From assembly GCA_035531775.1 (NCBI GenBank), contig DATKSG010000075.1, positions 1 through 48,062 on the forward strand: DNA of 48,062 nt, in the 5' to 3' direction. This document shows positions 40,960 to 47,861 of this stretch, piece by piece (within the stretch, counting starts at the first letter, position 1; every line of letters begins with the position of its first letter). The notes under the pieces were generated by a model. That model was given only the letters and a program-made list of their open reading frames with translations, had not been told where the DNA came from and made no database searches. The position numbers were made by a program, and so were the translations under genes. The stretch comes from DATKSG01 sp035531775. GTDB taxonomy: Bacteria > Actinomycetota > Acidimicrobiia > Acidimicrobiales > UBA8190.

Positions 40960-42360
40960 ATGAGCGGTCGCCGCAAGCCCACCTCGACCTCCTCCTTCGG
41001 CGTCGGCCGCCGTGAGTCACACGACGCCAGTGGCTTCTACGCCCGCTTCAACGCGCCGGTGCTGTCGAGCGACGACGCCGTGGGCCGCTCCCCCATCGAG
41101 GGCAAGATCGTCGAGGGCGATGCCCGGAACATGGGTGAGGTCGAGGACGCGTCGGTGGCGCTGGTGGTCACCTCGCCGCCCTACTTCGCCGGCAAGGAGT
41201 ACGAGGAGGCCCTGGGCGAAGGCCACGTCCCAGGCAGCTACCTCGACTACCTCCAGATGCTCACCGATGTCTTCGCCGAGTGCGTCCGCACCTTGGAGCC
41301 CGGGGGGCGGATCGCCGTCAACGTGGCCAACCTTGGGCGCAAGCCCTACCGGTCGCTGTCGGCCGACGTCATCGGCATCCTCCAGGACCAGCTCGGCCTG
41401 TTACTGCGCGGCGAAGTGGTGTGGGTGAAGGCGCGCGGCGCCAACGGCTCGTGCGCCTGGGGGTCGTTCCGTAGCCCGGCCAACCCGGTGCTACGCGACG
41501 TGAGCGAGCGGGTGGTTATCGCCAGCAAAGGCCGCTTCGACCGCGCCATGAGCGCCAAGAAGCGCCAGTCCATGGGCCTGGCCCATGGCATCTCCACCAC
41601 CAAGGACGAGTTCGTGGAAGCCACCACCGACGTGTGGGAGATGGCGGCCGAGAGCGCCACGCGCGTGGGGCACCCGGCACCGTTCCCGCTCCAGCTGCCC
41701 TTGCGGCTCATCGAGCTCTACACCTACGTGGACGACCTGGTGCTCGACCCGTTCATGGGGTCGGGCACCACGGCGGTGGCCGCCGTGCGCAGCGGCCGGC
41801 GCTATGTCGGATACGACACCGAATCGGGCTACGTGCGCCTGGCCGAGCAGCGCGCCGAGGAGGAGCGCTCCCGCAGCTTGCGGGCGCCGGTCGGGCCACG
41901 ACCCGTCCCCGGCGACGGCGCCGCCAAGGCGGCGGCCCGGGCTCTGGTGGAGGCAGCGGGGTTTTCCCACGTGGTCGAACGGGTCCGCCTCGACGGCGGC
42001 GTCGAACTGTCGATGAGCGCCGCCGACGCCGGGGGACGGCGATGGTTCTTCGACGTGGTGGGGTCCTTCAGCACCACGAGCGGAGGGCTGCGCCGGGCGG
42101 ACTCGCTGTGGAAGGTGCTCGGCAAGGCAGCCGTCGTCCACGCCACCCGCCCCGAGAACCCTCTGGTGCTGCTCACCACCGAGGCGCCGCTGCCCGGGAG
42201 CACCGGGGACCGGGCCTGGCGAGCGCTGCAGACCCCCGAGCAGCCCGGGGCGCTCGGGGCCGTGCACGACGTGATCGAGATCGAGTCGGCCGAAGCCCCG
42301 GCCCGCCTGCGGCGCTTCGCCCGAAGCGGGCGCCCGGCCAGGGGCGGCCGTGCCCGATGA
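40960..42360 (+). CDS. Beta-class site-specific DNA methyltransferase with extra C-terminal domain
   Basis: A 466-aa DNA methyltransferase. Motif IV TSPPY (residues 71-75) precedes motif I DPFMGSGTT (263-271), the order of the beta class (N4-cytosine or N6-adenine). WEMAAESATRVGHPAPFPLQLPLRLIELY and YVGYDTESGYVRLAEQR are typical of the family. Residues about 290-466 are an additional domain (RRWFFDVVGSF, RADSLWKVLGKAAVV, PLVLLTTEAPL) that I do not recognise; it might recognise DNA or be a decayed nuclease fold. ATG 40960 is preceded by TACTAT (40943-40948); an in-frame ATG at 40951 is an alternative. Its 3' end overlaps the next gene by 11 bp, so the two products are probably made together, as in restriction-modification pairs. 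Confidence 0.82.
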   Translation: MSGRRKPTSTSSFGVGRRESHDASGFYARFNAPVLSSDDAVGRSPIEGKIVEGDARNMGEVEDASVALVVTSPPYFAGKEYEEALGEGHVPGSYLDYLQMLTDVFAECVRTLEPGGRIAVNVANLGRKPYRSLSADVIGILQDQLGLLLRGEVVWVKARGANGSCAWGSFRSPANPVLRDVSERVVIASKGRFDRAMSAKKRQSMGLAHGISTTKDEFVEATTDVWEMAAESATRVGHPAPFPLQLPLRLIELYTYVDDLVLDPFMGSGTTAVAAVRSGRRYVGYDTESGYVRLAEQRAEEERSRSLRAPVGPRPVPGDGAAKAAARALVEAAGFSHVVERVRLDGGVELSMSAADAGGRRWFFDVVGSFSTTSGGLRRADSLWKVLGKAAVVHATRPENPLVLLTTEAPLPGSTGDRAWRALQTPEQPGALGAVHDVIEIESAEAPARLRRFARSGRPARGGRAR

Positions 42361-43381
42361 CCGTACCACGGTCACCGAGCTGGCCACGGCCCTCGGCATG
42401 CTGCCCTTCGACAGCCTGGTGGGCGCCCTGCGGGCCAGGCCGGCGGAGCTGATCGTCGGCGACGACGTCTGGGGCCGCCTCCAGGAACTGCACGGGGGCG
42501 GTCGCCTGGCCGATGAGTTCGCCGCCGCCTACGCCAACGGCCGGGCCTTCCTGGCCGCCCCGGACGCTCTACGGGACCGGGTGCCGCGGCTGGTGGAGTG
42601 GACCGGAGGACGCCGGCCGCCGGGCGACGAGGTGGCCCCCGTCGACCTTCGCATCGACCATGTCTACCTGGTGAGCTGCAAGTACCTGTCGCGCACTATC
42701 GCCAACCCGTCGCCGGCCCGCCTGTTCGACGGGCTGCTGGCCACCACCGGGACCTGGAGCCAGGGCGACTGGTACCAGGAGACGGCGCCGGCGCAATATC
42801 GCCGGCTGTACCTGGCGTGCCGGAAGGCGGCCGGGATCCCCGACCTCCCCGACGACCCGGGCGCCCTGACCCGGGCCCAACGACAACAGCTGCGCCGGGC
42901 CCTTCCCGGGCGCCAGTATCCCGAGGAGGCCCAGCCCCACTACCAGGCGCTGTGTCGAGAAGTGAGCGCCCGTTCGGCAGCTCGCTGGGCTGCGCGCGCC
43001 GCCGGGGCGGCCGACCAGGAGCGCCTGGCGTGGCGCTTGCTGCGAATCGGCAACGCCTCGTACTTCCTGCTGGGCGCCGATCCCGGTCACCCCTTGCGAT
43101 TGCGGGTGGCGAGCCCATGGGACTGGCGCCGTGCTTATCAGCTGCTCGGGGTCGAGATCCGCCCGGCGGCGGCCGGCCAGCCCCAAGTGGACTGGACCAT
43201 CGCCTACCGCCGCCGGGGTGGGAGCGCCGAGCACACCGTCGAAGGGCACGTGGAGGTGCGCTGGAGCCACGGGCGCTTCGCCCAGCCCCCCGAAGCCAAG
43301 GTGTACCTGGACTCCCCTACCGACCAGCTGCCGGGGTACTTCCCCCTGGAGGCCTCCGCCCAGCCCGGGCTCTGGGACTGA
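42350..43381 (+). CDS. Putative PD-(D/E)XK-like protein paired with DNA methyltransferase
   Basis: A 343-aa protein, not a recognised named family. Its most notable segment is residues 97-128, VDLRIDHVYLVSCKYLSR followed by NPSPARLFDGLL. An acidic residue (D99 or D103), a hydrophobic strand and then x-C-K (K111) has the shape of a PD-(D/E)XK nuclease core in which the usual E-x-K glutamate is replaced. N-terminal residues 1-95 are helical; the C-terminal half (about 235-343) is beta-rich (DWTIAYRRRGG, VEGHVEVRWSHGRF). There is no signal or membrane segment. GTG 42350 starts 11 bp inside the methyltransferase gene. Overlap with a methyltransferase makes a restriction-type endonuclease the first guess, but no endonuclease family is recognised and catalysis is unproven. 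Confidence 0.5.
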   Translation: MPDDRTTVTELATALGMLPFDSLVGALRARPAELIVGDDVWGRLQELHGGGRLADEFAAAYANGRAFLAAPDALRDRVPRLVEWTGGRRPPGDEVAPVDLRIDHVYLVSCKYLSRTIANPSPARLFDGLLATTGTWSQGDWYQETAPAQYRRLYLACRKAAGIPDLPDDPGALTRAQRQQLRRALPGRQYPEEAQPHYQALCREVSARSAARWAARAAGAADQERLAWRLLRIGNASYFLLGADPGHPLRLRVASPWDWRRAYQLLGVEIRPAAAGQPQVDWTIAYRRRGGSAEHTVEGHVEVRWSHGRFAQPPEAKVYLDSPTDQLPGYFPLEASAQPGLWD

Positions 43382-43804
43382 ACGCACCGGTCGTCACAAC
43401 TCGGGCACCGGCCGGTGGTCAGATCGGTGCCCCTGGTGGCCGAACCGGGGCCCGAAGGTAAAGGTCGGCGACGGAGCGCAAGGTGGCCACCGCGGCGGCG
43501 TTTCCCTTGGCAGACGGGCGGCGGATCGAGTCGCCCGACCGCCGGCCCCGGCCGGCGGAGGGCGTAACGGGGGAGTGCCTGGGGGCGAAGCACTGACAGC
43601 GACAGATCTCCGTGGTGCAGTTCGACTGCCCACGGCGCCGGTCACGAGCTCACGCCCGCAGGGGATGCGAGCGACACGAGCTCCCGGCGCACCCAAGATC
43701 GCCTGACCCGGTGCCGGCGCGGCACGCCCCCCGAACGCGTCGGTGCCGGGTCGGCGTCCTTTTCGGGCCGGTCGGCGGCCCGCAGTCAGGCGTCGACCGG
43801 GCTG
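43382..43804 (+). other. 423-bp convergent intergenic region with hairpins; candidate structured RNA
   Basis: No supported ORF. On the plus strand three structures are seen: a short GTGC/GCAC stem near 43575-43594; a hairpin at 43610-43635 (CCGTGG/CCACGG plus GCAG/CTGC, one bulged T, TTCGA loop); and a 12-bp stem (43705-43716 with 43741-43752, two G.U pairs) followed by a CCTTTT tract near 43757-43763, which could end transcription. The 13-mer GTCAGGCGTCGAC occurs at 43785-43797 and 43804-43816, the second copy covering the recR stop. It does not match tmRNA, RNase P RNA or SRP RNA by eye. Confidence 0.35.
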
Positions 43805-44404
43805 TCAGGCGTCGACTTCGCGGCGGCCCTCGAGGGCCCGCCCGAGGGTCAGCTCGTCGGCATACTCGAGGTCTCCCCCCACCGGTAATCCGCTGGCAAT
43901 GCGGGTGACCTTGATCCCGAGCGGCTTGAGGAATCGGGCCACGTACATGGCCGTGGCCTCCCCTTCGATGTTCGGGTTGGTGCACAAGATCACTTCGGTG
44001 ATGGTCTCGTCCTCGAGGCGGGCGAACAGCTCACGGAGGCGCAGCTGCTCGGGGCCGACCCCCTCGATGGGGTTCAGCGCTCCGTGCAGGACGTGGTAGC
44101 GCCCCCGGTACTCCTGGGTCTTTTCCACAGCCACGATGTCGCGGGGATCCTCCACAATGCACAGCACCGTGGTATCGCGCCTCGAGTCGCGGCAGATGTC
44201 GCACTCGCCTCCTTCGGCCACGTTGAAGCAGCGAGGGCACAAGGTGACGCGTTCCTTCACGGCCACGATGGCCTCGGCCAGACGCACGGCGTCCTCGGGT
44301 GCCACCTTGAGGAGGTGGAAGGCGATGCGCTGCGCCGATTTGGGCCCAACGCCCGGCAGCCGACCGAGCTCGTCGATTAGGGACTGCAGCAGCGTGCCGT
44401 ACAC
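43805..44404 (-). CDS. recR: Recombination protein RecR
   Basis: Recombination mediator acting with RecO and RecF to load RecA at gaps; 199 aa, full length. The helix-hairpin-helix GRLPGVGPKSAQRIAFHLL is at the N-terminus, the C4 zinc finger CPRCFNVAEGGECDIC follows, then a Toprim domain with CIVEDPRDIVAVEKT, YHVLHGALNPIEGVGP and VILCTNPNIEGEATA. The start is GTG 44404, 3 bp after the dnaX stop, so the two are cotranscribed and likely coupled, the arrangement common across bacteria. The 13-mer repeat described for the intergenic region overlaps its stop. Confidence 0.95.
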   Translation of the reverse strand: MYGTLLQSLIDELGRLPGVGPKSAQRIAFHLLKVAPEDAVRLAEAIVAVKERVTLCPRCFNVAEGGECDICRDSRRDTTVLCIVEDPRDIVAVEKTQEYRGRYHVLHGALNPIEGVGPEQLRLRELFARLEDETITEVILCTNPNIEGEATAMYVARFLKPLGIKVTRIASGLPVGGDLEYADELTLGRALEGRREVDA

Positions 44405-44407
44405 GAG

Positions 44408-46246
44408 CTAGAGCTCTTCGGCGCCGGGGAACATCTGCTTCAGGCGCTGTTCGGGCGTGAGCCCGGCTCCGGCCGGCTCGGTCTCGGCCGCCAGGACCTC
44501 GGGGTCGAGCAGGTGGGCTTCGTCGATGGCAGCGGCCGGTGCCGGCGGGGTGGGGGCTTCGTCGTCCACCACCAGGCGCATGCCCAGCGCCGTGTGGAAG
44601 TGGCGCCCGAGCACGTGCTCCACCTCGCTGCGCACCTCCTCGCAGTACGAGCGATGGGTCTCGTTGGGGAGCGCGAAGACGGCAGTGGTGCCGTCGACGG
44701 CCACGAAACGGCCCACCCGGAAGCGAGCCCGGGCCCGATTGGACAGCTGCGTGAGCAAGCTGTCGCCCCAGGCCTGGACCAACTCGTCGCGCGTGGGGAG
44801 GGGGGACTGGCCGGTTGCCGACGTGGTGGCCGGTTCGTGGGTGGCGGTGATGGTGGCGGTAGAGGCACCGGAGGGCTTGGAGGAACGTCGCACGGCGCCG
44901 AGGCTCTGGCGAGCCAGGTCCGGACCACGCAACGGGCCCTGGGCATCGGCCGGTGCCTCACCGGCAGGGGCGCTGTCACCGGTGGCCGGTGGTGGTGGCG
45001 ACGGCGGAGCAGGGTTGGGGCTGCGAGAAGCCGCTGGGCCCGAAGGTTGGGGCGACGACGACGAGGGCCGGGGGGAGGCCACGTCGGCGGACGACGGCCC
45101 CGCCGATGCGCCGAGCGCTTCCATGGCGCGCTCGATGCGGTCGAGACGCTCGAGCAGGGCGGCGGGCCGGTCGTCGGCCTCGGGGTGAGTCAGGCGGATG
45201 AGAGCGGTCTCGAGATGGACCCGAGGATCAGGTGCGTCGCGCATGTCGATCTGGGCGGCACCGAGCATCTCCATGGCTCGGACCACGGCCGGTAGGCCCA
45301 TGCGCCGGGCCATGTCGGCTACCGAGACGCTGTCCTCGCCGGCCACCGTGACCAGCTCGGGGGCCACCGTGGCCAGGAATCCCTGGCGGAGGTGCTCGAC
45401 GAGGGCAGTGGTCAGATAGGCCACGTCGCGCCCGGAGGACATGGCCGCCGCCACGGCCACCAGGGCCCGGCCGGCGTCGTGCTCGGCTAGGGCTTCTCCC
45501 AGATCGTTGAGCACCGGGACCTCGTCGTCGACCACGCCGGCCGCCGCCACCTGGTCCAGGGCCGACAACGCGTCGCGGGCCGAGCCGCGGCCCTTGCGCA
45601 CGGCGGCCGACACGGCGTCGTCACCCAGGGGCAGCTCGGCGGCGTCGCGGACGTGGCGGACGAGGTCGGCCAGGGTCTCGGGGCCGAGGAGCCGGAATTC
45701 GAAGTGCTGGGTCCGGCTCCTGATGGTGGGCAGGACCTTTTGGGCGTCGGTGGTGGCCAGCACGAACACCACATGGCCCGGAGGCTCCTCCAATGTCTTG
45801 AGCAGCGCGTTGGAGGCGGCCGGCGACAGCATGTGGACCTCGTCCACGATGTAGACCTTCCACCGACCCGGTGTGCCGAGTGCCGCTCTGGCCACCAGGT
45901 CGCGCATGGCGTCGACGCCGTTGTTGGAGGCGGCATCGAGCTCGTGCACATCCAGTGAGGTCCCCCGGGCGATCTCGACGCACGAATCGCAGATGCCGCA
46001 GGGCTCACCGTCCTCGGGCGCCGCGCAGTTGAGGGCCTTGGCCAGAATTCTGGCTGTCGACGTCTTACCGGTGCCGCGCGGGCCACTGAACAGATAGGCA
46101 TGGCCCACGGTGGCCTGGCGCACGGCGTTGCCGAGGGCGAGGCTCACGTGCTCCTGGCCGAGCACCTCCGAGAAGCACTGCGGCCGGAAACGCCGGTAGA
46201 GGCTCTGGTACGTCGCCGGCTGTTGGGGGACGGCAGGGTCGACCAC
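44408..46246 (-). CDS. dnaX: DNA polymerase III gamma/tau subunit
   Basis: Clamp-loader subunit of the replicative polymerase, 612 aa. AAA+ domain with Walker A GPRGTGKT (residues 55-62), zinc-binding cysteines C74, C83, C86 and C89 (LNCAAPEDGEPCGICDSC), Walker B VDEVHML, sensor ATTDAQKVLPTIRSRTQHF and the RDALSALDQ helix. Domain III extends to about 370, then a Pro/Ser/Ala-rich linker (about 375-480) and a C-terminal tau-type domain (PTRDELVQAWGDSLLTQLS, LTPEQRLKQMFPGAEEL). GTG 46246 has TAGGCT (46258-46253) 6 nt upstream and no Shine-Dalgarno. recR follows. No slippery A-run for a programmed frameshift is seen, so only the long form is expected. Confidence 0.95.
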   Translation of the reverse strand: MVDPAVPQQPATYQSLYRRFRPQCFSEVLGQEHVSLALGNAVRQATVGHAYLFSGPRGTGKTSTARILAKALNCAAPEDGEPCGICDSCVEIARGTSLDVHELDAASNNGVDAMRDLVARAALGTPGRWKVYIVDEVHMLSPAASNALLKTLEEPPGHVVFVLATTDAQKVLPTIRSRTQHFEFRLLGPETLADLVRHVRDAAELPLGDDAVSAAVRKGRGSARDALSALDQVAAAGVVDDEVPVLNDLGEALAEHDAGRALVAVAAAMSSGRDVAYLTTALVEHLRQGFLATVAPELVTVAGEDSVSVADMARRMGLPAVVRAMEMLGAAQIDMRDAPDPRVHLETALIRLTHPEADDRPAALLERLDRIERAMEALGASAGPSSADVASPRPSSSSPQPSGPAASRSPNPAPPSPPPPATGDSAPAGEAPADAQGPLRGPDLARQSLGAVRRSSKPSGASTATITATHEPATTSATGQSPLPTRDELVQAWGDSLLTQLSNRARARFRVGRFVAVDGTTAVFALPNETHRSYCEEVRSEVEHVLGRHFHTALGMRLVVDDEAPTPPAPAAAIDEAHLLDPEVLAAETEPAGAGLTPEQRLKQMFPGAEEL

Positions 46247-46297
46247 CGCCGCAGCCTACCGGCGGGAGGTCTGACGGGAACCGGTGTTCGGTGCGAC

Positions 46298-46393
46298 GGC
46301 CAGGTTTGCTACGGCACACGGCCGGACCCGCTGAGAGCTGCTGCCTTCCGGCCCTGACTCGGTTCACGAGCGACCGTTGCGCAGGACCCGGCC
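46298..46393 (-). ncRNA. ffs: Signal recognition particle RNA, small bacterial type
   Basis: On the minus strand the sequence contains the SRP hallmark GAGTCAGGGCCGGAAGGCAG followed by CAGC, i.e. the conserved asymmetric loop, GGAA tetraloop and symmetric loop that bind Ffh. The ends were set by pairing GGCCGGGT (46393-46386) with ACCTGGCC (46305-46298), giving about 96 nt, the normal length of the small actinobacterial form. The exact ends may differ by a few bases. The position between tRNA-Ser and dnaX is usual for actinobacteria. Confidence 0.88.
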
Positions 46394-46478
46394 GCCGCAC
46401 CCAACACCGCTGTCGGCCGCCCCTCGGGGGCCCAGCAGGGAAACGATAGCCTCCCTGCTGCCGCCCACGGGCGGGCTC

Positions 46479-46563
46479 GGAGGAGTGCGAGAGCGGCCGA
46501 ATCGGCACGATTGGAAATCGTGTGTGGGGAAACTCACCGTGGGTTCAAATCCCACCTCCTCCG
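46479..46563 (+). tRNA. tRNA-Ser (anticodon GGA)
   Basis: Acceptor GGAGGAG pairs with CTCCTCC at the 3' end; discriminator G at 46563. The anticodon stem CACGA/TCGTG frames loop TTGGAAA, anticodon GGA (UCC/UCU codons). A long variable arm (TGTGGGGAAACTCACC) marks a type II tRNA, and the T arm is GTGGG-TTCAAAT-CCCAC. CCA is not encoded. Confidence 0.96.
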
Positions 46564-46628
46564 CCGCCGAGGGACACCGCCGGAGCCGGGGACCACTCCC
46601 CGGCCGGCGGCTGCCCTACCGTGTCGGC

Positions 46629-47078
46629 GTGCTCGACGACGTGGCCGCCATGCGCTTGGCTCTGGAGGAAGCGGCCTCGGCTGCTGCCCACGGTGACGTG
46701 CCGGTCGGTGCAGTGGCGCTGGCCGACGGAGCGGTGATCGCCTCACGCCACAACGAACGCCACCGCAGCGGCGACCCCACGGCCCACGCCGAGATCCTGG
46801 CTCTTCGGGATGCGGCGGCCCACCTCGGTCGTTGGCGCTTGGACGACGTGACCTTGGTCGTCACCTTGGAGCCGTGCCCGATGTGCGCCGGAGCCCTGGT
46901 GGCGGGCCGGGTCGGGCGCCTGGTCTTCGGGGCCGCCGATCCCAAGGCCGGGGCGTGCGGCTCGCTGTATCAGCTGTGTGGCGACCCGCGCCTCAACCAC
47001 GAGCTCGAGGTCGCCCACGGCGTGTTGGCCGAGGAGTCGGCCCAGTTGTTGGTCCAGTTCTTCGCCGAACGCCGCTGA
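46629..47078 (+). CDS. tadA: tRNA-specific adenosine deaminase
   Basis: Deaminates A34 to inosine in tRNA-Arg(ACG), an essential wobble modification; 149 aa, the usual length. The zinc site is complete: H53-A-E55 (PTAHAEILAL, Glu as proton shuttle) and C83-x2-C86 (TLEPCPMCAGAL). DVPVGAVALADG and FGAADPKAGACGSLYQL are typical; the C-terminus NHELEVAHGVLAEE ends as expected. GTG 46629 is chosen because TACCGT (46617-46622) ends 6 nt upstream. It lies between two tRNA-Ser genes, so it may be separately transcribed from them. Confidence 0.94.
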   Translation: MLDDVAAMRLALEEAASAAAHGDVPVGAVALADGAVIASRHNERHRSGDPTAHAEILALRDAAAHLGRWRLDDVTLVVTLEPCPMCAGALVAGRVGRLVFGAADPKAGACGSLYQLCGDPRLNHELEVAHGVLAEESAQLLVQFFAERR

Positions 47079-47133
47079 CGACGGCGGCCCTCAGAGGAGC
47101 GGGTTCCCGAGCGACTAGCCTCGACGCTCGTCC

Positions 47134-47220
47134 GGAGGAGTGCGAGAGCGGACGAATCGGACGGTCTCGAAAACCGTTGTGGTCGCAAGGTCACCGTGGG
47201 TTCGAATCCCACCTCCTCCG
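47134..47220 (+). tRNA. tRNA-Ser (anticodon CGA)
   Basis: Acceptor GGAGGAG/CTCCTCC, discriminator G at 47220. Anticodon loop CTCGAAA gives CGA (UCG codon). Long variable arm TGTGGTCGCAAGGTCACC, T arm GTGGG-TTCGAAT-CCCAC, no encoded CCA. It shares the acceptor, most of the D arm and the T arm sequence with the GGA tRNA 570 bp upstream. Confidence 0.96.
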
Positions 47221-47236
47221 CTTCGTGTCGTTGTCG

Positions 47237-47413
47237 TCAGTCGTCGCCACCGAATGCCCGATCCAGCAAGCGATCGACAGCCAGATCCAGGAGATAGGCG
47301 TTCACTTCATCTCTTGAACGTCGCAACTCGTCTGCGACGCGCATGACGTCCTCGATGATCGACGCCATCTCATCGAGCGTGAAGCGGACCGGGCCGCCGT
47401 CGGGAGGTACCAC
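47237..47413 (-). CDS. Small hypothetical protein downstream of HTH gene
   Basis: A 58-aa ORF, too short to stand out by length, beginning MVPPDGGPVRFTLDEMASII and ending LLDRAFGGDD. It is acidic and helix-forming, with regularly spaced Leu/Val/Ile (DEMASIIEDVMRVADELRR), and could be a small partner protein. GTG 47413 lacks a clear Shine-Dalgarno; an internal ATG at codon 16 is an alternative start. It lies 23 bp downstream of the 135-aa HTH-like gene on the same strand. It resembles no named family that I can identify. Support comes from the start/stop frame, coding-like composition and the tight spacing to its neighbour. Confidence 0.45.
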   Translation of the reverse strand: MVPPDGGPVRFTLDEMASIIEDVMRVADELRRSRDEVNAYLLDLAVDRLLDRAFGGDD

Positions 47414-47436
47414 GGTCGGGTTGCGAGTTCGTCAGG

Positions 47437-47844
47437 TCAGCTGGCCGCGCGAAGACGCTGCACGTCCTCGACGCGAAACGCCCGAACCCCGGCAGGGAGC
47501 TCAACGACGGGGAGACTCCCGGTGCGGACCGCCGTGATGAACTCACGAGGATGCAAGCCGGACTGACGAAGGGCGTCTGCGGGAGAGAGGAGACCGTCAG
47601 GCACGACCTCTCGTCGGGTCACCGCTCGACGCCGAGCGCGGACAACATTGGGTTGTCCTATATCGCCCACAAGCTTGCTGATCTCACTGGAGCTCAGCCC
47701 TGCCCTGTGGGCATCCACGATCGACGCGTCCCGAACGATTCGGGCCACGTAGTCGTCGGTCCTGGCACGCTGGTACTCAACCTCGGCCTCGACAAGCCGG
47801 GCGCGGACCTCGTCCAGGCCGACCGCATTGTGTGCCGAAGTCAT
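47437..47844 (-). CDS. Helix-turn-helix/excisionase-like DNA-binding protein
   Basis: A 135-aa probable DNA-binding protein. The N-terminal third is a charged helix (LDEVRARLVEAEVEYQRAR). It is followed by an HTH-like segment, AHRAGLSSSEISKLVGDIGQ, and then by a winged-helix/MerR-excisionase-like region, LSPADALRQSGLHPREFITA with LPVVELPAGVRAFRVEDVQRL. This double arrangement occurs in small regulators and antitoxins. ATG 47844 is immediately downstream (minus strand) of the perfect inverted repeat ATGTCA-N3-TGACAT, a plausible autoregulatory operator. Codon use looks less GC-extreme than that of the genes to the left, and the gene sits beside a tRNA-Ser, a common island insertion point. A toxin-antitoxin pair with the 58-aa ORF is possible but unproven. 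Confidence 0.6.
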   Translation of the reverse strand: MTSAHNAVGLDEVRARLVEAEVEYQRARTDDYVARIVRDASIVDAHRAGLSSSEISKLVGDIGQPNVVRARRRAVTRREVVPDGLLSPADALRQSGLHPREFITAVRTGSLPVVELPAGVRAFRVEDVQRLRAAS

Positions 47845-47846
47845 CT

Positions 47847-47861
47847 ATGTCATGGTGACAT
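47847..47861. promoter_or_regulatory. Perfect 6-3-6 inverted repeat upstream of the HTH gene
   Basis: ATGTCA-TGG-TGACAT ends 2 bp before the start codon of the HTH gene (minus strand). A dimeric regulator bound here would block initiation of transcription or translation. It is the only perfect short palindrome noticed at a start in this part of the window. Confidence 0.45.

Noticed and set aside
43610..43635. A tRNA T-arm-like hairpin (GCAG-TTCGA-CTGC), considered as part of a tRNA or tmRNA
   Set aside because: No acceptor or anticodon arms pair around it and no tag-peptide reading frame is seen; kept only as part of a candidate RNA.
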